From DASZTU01 sp035547675 (GTDB taxonomy: Bacteria; Pseudomonadota; Alphaproteobacteria; Rhizobiales; Devosiaceae), in NCBI GenBank assembly GCA_035547675.1, contig DASZUI010000257.1, positions 1 to 10,519 of the forward strand: a DNA stretch of 10,519 nucleotides. The letters are read 5' to 3'. This document shows, piece after piece, positions 7,048 through 10,519 of the stretch. The notes below the pieces were generated by a model. That model was not told the DNA's origin. It worked only from the letters and a program-made list of their open reading frames with translations, and made no database searches. The position numbers were made by a program, and so were the translations under genes. The first letter of the stretch is position 1; each line of letters begins with the position of its first letter.

Positions 7048-7113
7048 CATTTCCGCGAAAGCCCAGCCGGCGCCATTCCCGCGAAAACCCAGCCGCCGTC
7101 ATTCCCGCGAAAG
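7048..7113 (+). repeat. 26-bp tandem direct repeat (two full copies plus a third start)
   Basis: Copy 1 (7048-7073) and copy 2 (7074-7099) have an exact 26-bp period and agree at 22 of 26 positions. The third copy starts at 7100 and matches the unit up to 7113 before turning into the palindrome. The shared core is CAT-T-C/T-CCGCGAAA followed by CCCAGCCG. The first half of the unit equals one strand of the palindrome, so the array looks like repeated partial copies of the mobile-type palindrome. Confidence 0.7.
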
Positions 7114-7182
7114 CGGGAATCTCTGTTCCTTCCGGACGCGGAGCTTTTGGCAAACGGAGATTCCCGCTTTCGCGGGAATGAC
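7098..7182. repeat. Inverted repeat with 26-bp perfect arms, possible bidirectional terminator
   Basis: 7098-7123 is the exact reverse complement of 7157-7182, with a 33-nt loop. Each arm is itself a hairpin. 7101-7108 pairs with 7113-7120 around a GAAA loop (8-bp stem); 7160-7167 pairs with 7172-7179 around a TTTC loop. This GTCATTCCCGCGAAAGCGGG-type element is widespread between genes in proteobacteria. Its place between two convergent genes would suit a bidirectional transcription stop or an mRNA 3'-end stabiliser. No T-run follows either arm, so classical intrinsic termination is not shown. Confidence 0.8.
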
Positions 7183-7219
7183 ATCGAGTTTGATGTTTCG
7201 ACCTGAACGGATCGGACCG

Positions 7220-7717
7220 CTAGCCGCGTTCCGCGATCTCGGCGACAAGGAAGGCCATGGTGGCGAAGGGCAGCACGTCGCGCGCCGCCGCCACCCGCTC
7301 GGCGGTGTAGTAGCCGGCGCGGTTCAGCAGGTTGAGTGTCCCGATCACCTCGCCGGCGACCACCACCGGCAGGTTGAGGATGGATTCGCAGCCGAGCGAC
7401 TGGATCAGCTTCCAGTCGAAGAACACCTCGGCCATGTCCTCGATGCTGACCGAGGAGAAGATTTCGCGGCGGTCGAGGATGGTATCGGTCCAGCGGCCGC
7501 CCTGGATCGGCTTGAAGCCACCCACGGGATAGGCCGCCTCGTTCTCGGAATAAATCCGCCGCTGCCGGCCGGCCGGCACCTCGAAGGCCTGGGCGGTCAT
7601 CAGCCGGTTCCCGACATGACCGTTGACGATCTCGAGCAGGGCCTCGAAAACCGGCTTCGGTGTACTGGCCTCGGCGACGACGGCCATGAAGTGCGGCCAG
7701 GCCTCATCAAGTCTCAT
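7220..7717 (-). CDS. Stand-alone GAF-domain protein
   Basis: A 165-residue soluble protein made almost entirely of one GAF domain, with no output domain, signal peptide or membrane segment. GAF features are the central W-T-D-T-I-L (76-81), the E-V-F-F-D-W segment (97-102), and I-Q-S-L-G-C-E-S-I-L-N-L-P-V (105-118). V-I-G-T-L-N-L-L-N (124-132) follows; this last block is the classic G-x-x-x-G-x-L-x-L-x strand pair. C110 in the L-G-C-E-S loop could contact a ligand, but no specific binding signature is certain. I chose the ATG at 7717 because GAGAAG (7724-7729) precedes it at 6 nt; ATG at 7723 or TTG at 7747 are alternatives. The stop is TAG at 7220-7222. GAF domains bind small molecules or sense redox state. 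It is divergent from putA and convergent with the amidohydrolase, so it is its own transcription unit. Function unknown. Confidence 0.83.
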   Translation of the reverse strand: MRLDEAWPHFMAVVAEASTPKPVFEALLEIVNGHVGNRLMTAQAFEVPAGRQRRIYSENEAAYPVGGFKPIQGGRWTDTILDRREIFSSVSIEDMAEVFFDWKLIQSLGCESILNLPVVVAGEVIGTLNLLNRAGYYTAERVAAARDVLPFATMAFLVAEIAERG

Positions 7718-7794
7718 AAACATCTTCTCGCGCTTCAGGCAGCGCAACCCGTGCCGCCGCTCTGGCCTCCTATTGGCATATAGTATTCACTCTG

Positions 7795-7825
7795 TCGACA
7801 ATTCCTGGTGGAAAATACCTATACC
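7795..7825 (+). promoter_or_regulatory. Tentative sigma-70-like promoter for putA
   Basis: TCGACA (7795-7800) resembles a -35 box and TATACC (7820-7825) a -10 box. The spacing is 19 bp, longer than the ideal 17, and the -10 box matches at only four of six bases. Transcription would start near 7832, inside the operator-like sites. This is inferred from position and base composition and is weak. Confidence 0.25.
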
Positions 7826-7850
7826 GATCCGAGATCGGATGAATGATCCG
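7824..7850. promoter_or_regulatory. Operator-like cluster of ATCCG half-sites upstream of putA
   Basis: ATCCGA (7827-7832) and TCGGAT (7835-7840) form a perfect 6-bp dyad with a 2-bp centre. CCGATC (7824-7829) and GATCGG (7833-7838) form an overlapping perfect dyad with a 3-bp centre. A third half-site ATCCG (7846-7850) pairs with CGGAT (7836-7840) over 5 bp. The cluster ends 50 nt before the putA start. In rhizobia putA is commonly controlled by an Lrp-type regulator, PutR, but I cannot assign the binding protein. Confidence 0.4.
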
Positions 7851-7888
7851 CAACGGCCTGGCTACGCTGGCGTTCGTTGACGGGATTC

Positions 7889-7894
7889 GGGGAG
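7889..7894 (+). promoter_or_regulatory. Ribosome binding site deciding the GTG start of putA
   Basis: GGGGAG lies 6 nt before GTG at 7901-7903. The ATG at 7896 is in another frame and hits TGA after one codon (ATG-CAG-TGA), so it cannot start putA. An in-frame TTG at 7877 lacks such a site. GTG 7901 is therefore preferred. Confidence 0.7.
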
Positions 7895-7900
7895 AATGCA

Positions 7901-10519
7901 GTGAACCGGGCAGTCCTGGCCGCCTATGCACCGGAAGACGAGGTCGTGAGCCGCCTGCTCGGCGGGCTGGCCCTGTCGCCCGCCGACCGCGCCGTCATCG
8001 GCAGCGACGCCCGTGAGCTCGTCGAAGCGGTCCGGCGCAGGGGCCAGCCCGGCCTGCTCGACGCGTTCCTGGTGCGCTACGGGCTGGGCAGCGACGAAGG
8101 CGTTGCGCTGATGAGCCTCGCCGAAGCGCTGCTGCGCGTGCCCGACCAGGCGACGGTCGACGCGCTCATTGCCGACAAGCTCGAGGAGGGCGACTGGACG
8201 GCAAAGCCGGGCGGCTCCAGCCTGCCCCTCGATTTCCTGTCGCAGGCGCTGAACCTCACCACCGGCGTCCTCGCCTCGGAAAAAGGCGCGCTCGCCGGCG
8301 CGGTGCGTCGGCTGGGCGAGCCGGTCATTCGCGCCGCCACGCGGCAGGCGATGGGCTGGCTCGGCAGCCAGTTCGTCTTCGGGGAAACCATCGCCGAGGC
8401 GGAAAAGCGCGCGCCCACGATCGAAAGGGCCGGTTATCGCTTTTCCTATGACATGCTCGGCGAGGCCGCCCGCACTGCAGCCGACGCGGCCCGCTACAGG
8501 GAGGCCTATGCCCACGCCATCGCGGTCCTCGCCCGCCGCGCCGCATCTTCCTCGGTTCGCGACAATCCGGGGATTTCGGTCAAGCTCTCCGCGCTGCATC
8601 CGCGCTACGAGTTCGCCAAGCGCGAAGGGGTGATGCAGGAACTGGTTGCCACGACCAGGGACCTCGCCCGGGCGGCCGCCGCAGCCGGCATCGGCTTCAA
8701 TATCGATGCCGAGGAGCAGGCCCGGCTGCCGCTCTCGCTCGAGGTGATCGCCGCCGTCCTCGATGACGAAAAGCTCCGCGGCTGGGACGGCTTCGGCATC
8801 GTCGTGCAAGCCTATGGCCGGCGCGCGTCCATCGTGCTCGATCGATTGGAGGCGCTGGCCGAGCGGCTCGACCGCCGCCTCATGGTGCGGCTGGTCAAGG
8901 GCGCCTATTGGGACACCGAAATCAAACTCGCCCAGCTCGGCGGTTTTCCGAGCTTCCCGGTTTTCACCCGCAAGGCGGCGACGGATGTCAGCTATATGGC
9001 CTGCGCCCGAAAGCTGCTCGCGTCCCGGCGCCTCTACCCGCAATTCGCCACCCACAACGCGCATAGCGCCGCCGCCGTGCTGCATCTGGCGCGCCAGGCC
9101 GGGCGCAGCACCGAAGAGTTCGAGTTTCAGCGCCTGCATGGCATGGGCAGGGAGTTGCACGACGTGCTGCACGAGCGCGTGCCGGGCCTGATTACGCGCA
9201 TTTATGCGCCGGTCGGCACCCATGCCGACCTCCTGCCCTATCTCGTACGCCGCCTGCTGGAGAACGGCGCCGGCGCCTCCTTCCTGCACCAGATCGCCGA
9301 TCCGAATGTGCCGGTCGATCGGATCGTGCGCGACCCGATCGCCGAACTCGAAGCGCTTGCCGGAAATGTCGCCAATCCGGCGATTAAGCCGCCCGCCGAC
9401 ATCTACCTGCCGCTTCGCGCCAATTCGCGCGGCTTCGACCTCTCCGATCCGGCCGAAACGGAAGTGCTCGATAAGGAGCGCGCGGTCTTCCGATCGCGGC
9501 GCTGGCGTGCCGGCCCGATCATCGCCGGCCCGCGGACGCCCCGACCGTCGCGTCCTGTGACCAGCCCCAGCGATCCGGCCGACATTATCGGCGATCTCGA
9601 AGAAGCCGATGGCCGGGACATCGAGGCCGCACTGGGGGCGGCAATCGCGGGCGCGCCGGCCTGGGCTGCGACTTCACCCGCCGAGCGCAGCGCGATCCTC
9701 CACCGCGCCGCCGATCTTTACGAAGGCAACGCCGCCGAATTCATGGCCCTGCTGGCGCGCGAGGGCGGGCGTACCGTGCATGACGCGGTGGGCGAACTGC
9801 GCGAGGCCTGCGATTATCTCCGCTTCTATGCCGGCGAGGGCGAAAGATTGGCCGCCCTCGGCATGCGCCCGCGCGGCGTCGTCGCCTGCATCTCGCCCTG
9901 GAACTTCCCGCTCGCCATCTTCACCGGCCAGATCGCCGGCGCGCTGGCCGGCGGCAATGCCGTGATCGCCAAGCCGGCAGAGGCGACGCCGCTCATCGCC
10001 GCCCGCGCCGTCGCCCTGCTGCTCGAAGCCGGCGTGCCGCCGGCAGCGCTGCAATTGCTGCCCGGCAGCGGGAGCGCGGTCGGCGCGGCGCTGAGCGGCG
10101 ATCGCCGCATCGCCGGCATCGCCTTCACCGGCTCGCTGCCGACCGCGCGGAAAATCGAGCGGGCCATGGCCGGGGGTCTTGCGCCCGACGCGCCTCTCGT
10201 CGCCGAAACCGGCGGCGTCAATGCCATGATCGTCGACTCGACCGCGCTGCCCGAACAGGCCGTGCGGGACATCGTCGCCTCCGCCTTCCAGAGCGCCGGG
10301 CAGCGCTGCTCGGCGCTGCGCCTGCTCTACCTGCAGGACGAAATCTTCGACCGCACGCTATCTATGCTGAAGGGAGCCATGGACGAACTGTCGCTCGGCG
10401 ATCCCTGGCTGCTCTCGACCGATATCGGCCCGGTCATCGACGCCGCTGCCAAGCAGCGCCTCGACGCCTACGTCGCGGGAAAGCTGTCTGACGAACGACT
10501 GCTGCACCGGCTCGCCACG
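7901..10519 (+). CDS. putA: Bifunctional proline dehydrogenase / delta-1-pyrroline-5-carboxylate dehydrogenase PutA, 3'-truncated by the window edge
   Basis: Oxidises proline to P5C (FAD) and then to glutamate (NAD+), passing the intermediate between two sites. The frame is open from GTG 7901 to the right edge (873 codons). The N-terminus starts directly with an alpha-helical arm; there is no ribbon-helix-helix DNA-binding domain, so this PutA should not repress itself. The PRODH barrel (to about residue 490) shows S-V-K-L-S (K228), N-I-D-A-E-E (267-272), R-L-V-K-G-A-Y-W-D (330-338), A-T-H-N (383-386) and the substrate-gripping Y-L-V-R-R-L-L-E-N (447-455; R450, R451). The aldehyde dehydrogenase part shows S-P-W-N-F-P (665-670), K691 in A-K-P-A-E, F-T-G-S, E769 in E-T-G-G, and nucleophile C803 in G-Q-R-C-S. 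Family members are about 1000-1250 residues, so the last NAD-domain part and any C-terminal extra domain lie outside. No defect is seen in the visible part. Confidence 0.95.
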   Translation, partial: MNRAVLAAYAPEDEVVSRLLGGLALSPADRAVIGSDARELVEAVRRRGQPGLLDAFLVRYGLGSDEGVALMSLAEALLRVPDQATVDALIADKLEEGDWTAKPGGSSLPLDFLSQALNLTTGVLASEKGALAGAVRRLGEPVIRAATRQAMGWLGSQFVFGETIAEAEKRAPTIERAGYRFSYDMLGEAARTAADAARYREAYAHAIAVLARRAASSSVRDNPGISVKLSALHPRYEFAKREGVMQELVATTRDLARAAAAAGIGFNIDAEEQARLPLSLEVIAAVLDDEKLRGWDGFGIVVQAYGRRASIVLDRLEALAERLDRRLMVRLVKGAYWDTEIKLAQLGGFPSFPVFTRKAATDVSYMACARKLLASRRLYPQFATHNAHSAAAVLHLARQAGRSTEEFEFQRLHGMGRELHDVLHERVPGLITRIYAPVGTHADLLPYLVRRLLENGAGASFLHQIADPNVPVDRIVRDPIAELEALAGNVANPAIKPPADIYLPLRANSRGFDLSDPAETEVLDKERAVFRSRRWRAGPIIAGPRTPRPSRPVTSPSDPADIIGDLEEADGRDIEAALGAAIAGAPAWAATSPAERSAILHRAADLYEGNAAEFMALLAREGGRTVHDAVGELREACDYLRFYAGEGERLAALGMRPRGVVACISPWNFPLAIFTGQIAGALAGGNAVIAKPAEATPLIAARAVALLLEAGVPPAALQLLPGSGSAVGAALSGDRRIAGIAFTGSLPTARKIERAMAGGLAPDAPLVAETGGVNAMIVDSTALPEQAVRDIVASAFQSAGQRCSALRLLYLQDEIFDRTLSMLKGAMDELSLGDPWLLSTDIGPVIDAAAKQRLDAYVAGKLSDERLLHRLAT

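Larger units (their letters stand above)
7008..7219. other. Convergent non-coding spacer filled with repeats
   Basis: This lies between the amidohydrolase (+) and the GAF gene (-), so both transcripts run into it. From 7048 to 7182 it is occupied by a tandem repeat that runs into an inverted repeat. Frames through it are repeat translations such as S-R-E-S-G-N and R-F-R-G-N-D, which are familiar false proteins. No gene is supported. Confidence 0.65.
7718..7900. other. Divergent control region between the GAF gene and putA
   Basis: This is the most A+T-rich stretch in the window, especially 7771-7845, as expected for back-to-back promoters. It contains the 8-bp palindrome TGTCGACA (7793-7800), a possible putA promoter (7795-7825) and the operator-like half-sites (7824-7850). 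No gene is supported here. Confidence 0.65.

Noticed and set aside
7048..7182. Repeats as a CRISPR array
   Set aside because: The 26-bp units abut each other without spacers, the other repeats are inverted arms, and no cas gene is present.
7012..7783. Plus-strand frames across the convergent spacer and the GAF gene
   Set aside because: Their first part translates the palindrome (S-R-E-S-G-N and R-F-R-G-N-D patterns), and the rest is antisense to a clear GAF domain.
7862..9289. 475-codon minus-strand frame opposite putA
   Set aside because: It is an antisense shadow: the + strand encodes the full PRODH motif set, and the minus frame covers the putA promoter and start without recognisable motifs of its own.

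Overview
The window is G+C-rich throughout, densely coded and almost entirely on the + strand. Codon choice is strongly GC3-biased. The non-coding gaps carry two kinds of intergenic palindrome that are familiar from alphaproteobacteria, especially Hyphomicrobiales (rhizobia and relatives). PutA lacks an N-terminal ribbon-helix-helix domain, as is usual in that group. I therefore read the source as a hyphomicrobial alphaproteobacterium; the genus is not decidable from this sequence.

Layout. (1) 1-786: 3' part of an M24-fold (creatinase / aminopeptidase P-like) hydrolase whose metal ligands are partly replaced. (2) 787-972: non-coding spacer with a large GC-rich inverted repeat. (3) 973-7007: a tight run of six genes: two Dpp/Opp-type ABC permeases, an AstE/AspA-type zinc deacylase, two Dpp/Opp-type ATPases with C-terminal cysteine clusters, and an M38-type amidohydrolase. 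Gaps are 4, 26, 29, -8 and 11 nt, so this is almost certainly one transcript. (4) 7008-7219: a convergent spacer with a 26-bp tandem repeat running into a 26-bp-arm inverted repeat. (5) 7220-7717, minus strand: a small stand-alone GAF-domain protein. (6) 7718-7900: a divergent control region with operator-like half-sites. (7) 7901-10519: bifunctional proline dehydrogenase / P5C dehydrogenase PutA, cut by the right edge after 873 codons.

How the genes may work together. The transporter genes encode an inner-membrane importer of the peptide/opine/nickel class (two permeases, two ATPases); its periplasmic binding protein is not in the window. Three hydrolases surround or interrupt the transporter genes: an M24-fold enzyme, a zinc N-deacylase and a binuclear-metal amidohydrolase. 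This suggests uptake and stepwise opening of a small N-acylated, cyclic or dipeptide-like compound. The M24 plus AstE-like pairing resembles the EutD/EutE (DoeA/DoeB) pair of ectoine catabolism, but here it sits with a Dpp-type importer and an added amidohydrolase. The neighbouring putA would oxidise proline to glutamate. It is a separate transcription unit, so a functional link to prolyl compounds is only a hypothesis.

No RNA gene, CRISPR array, transposase, phage gene or origin was recognised.
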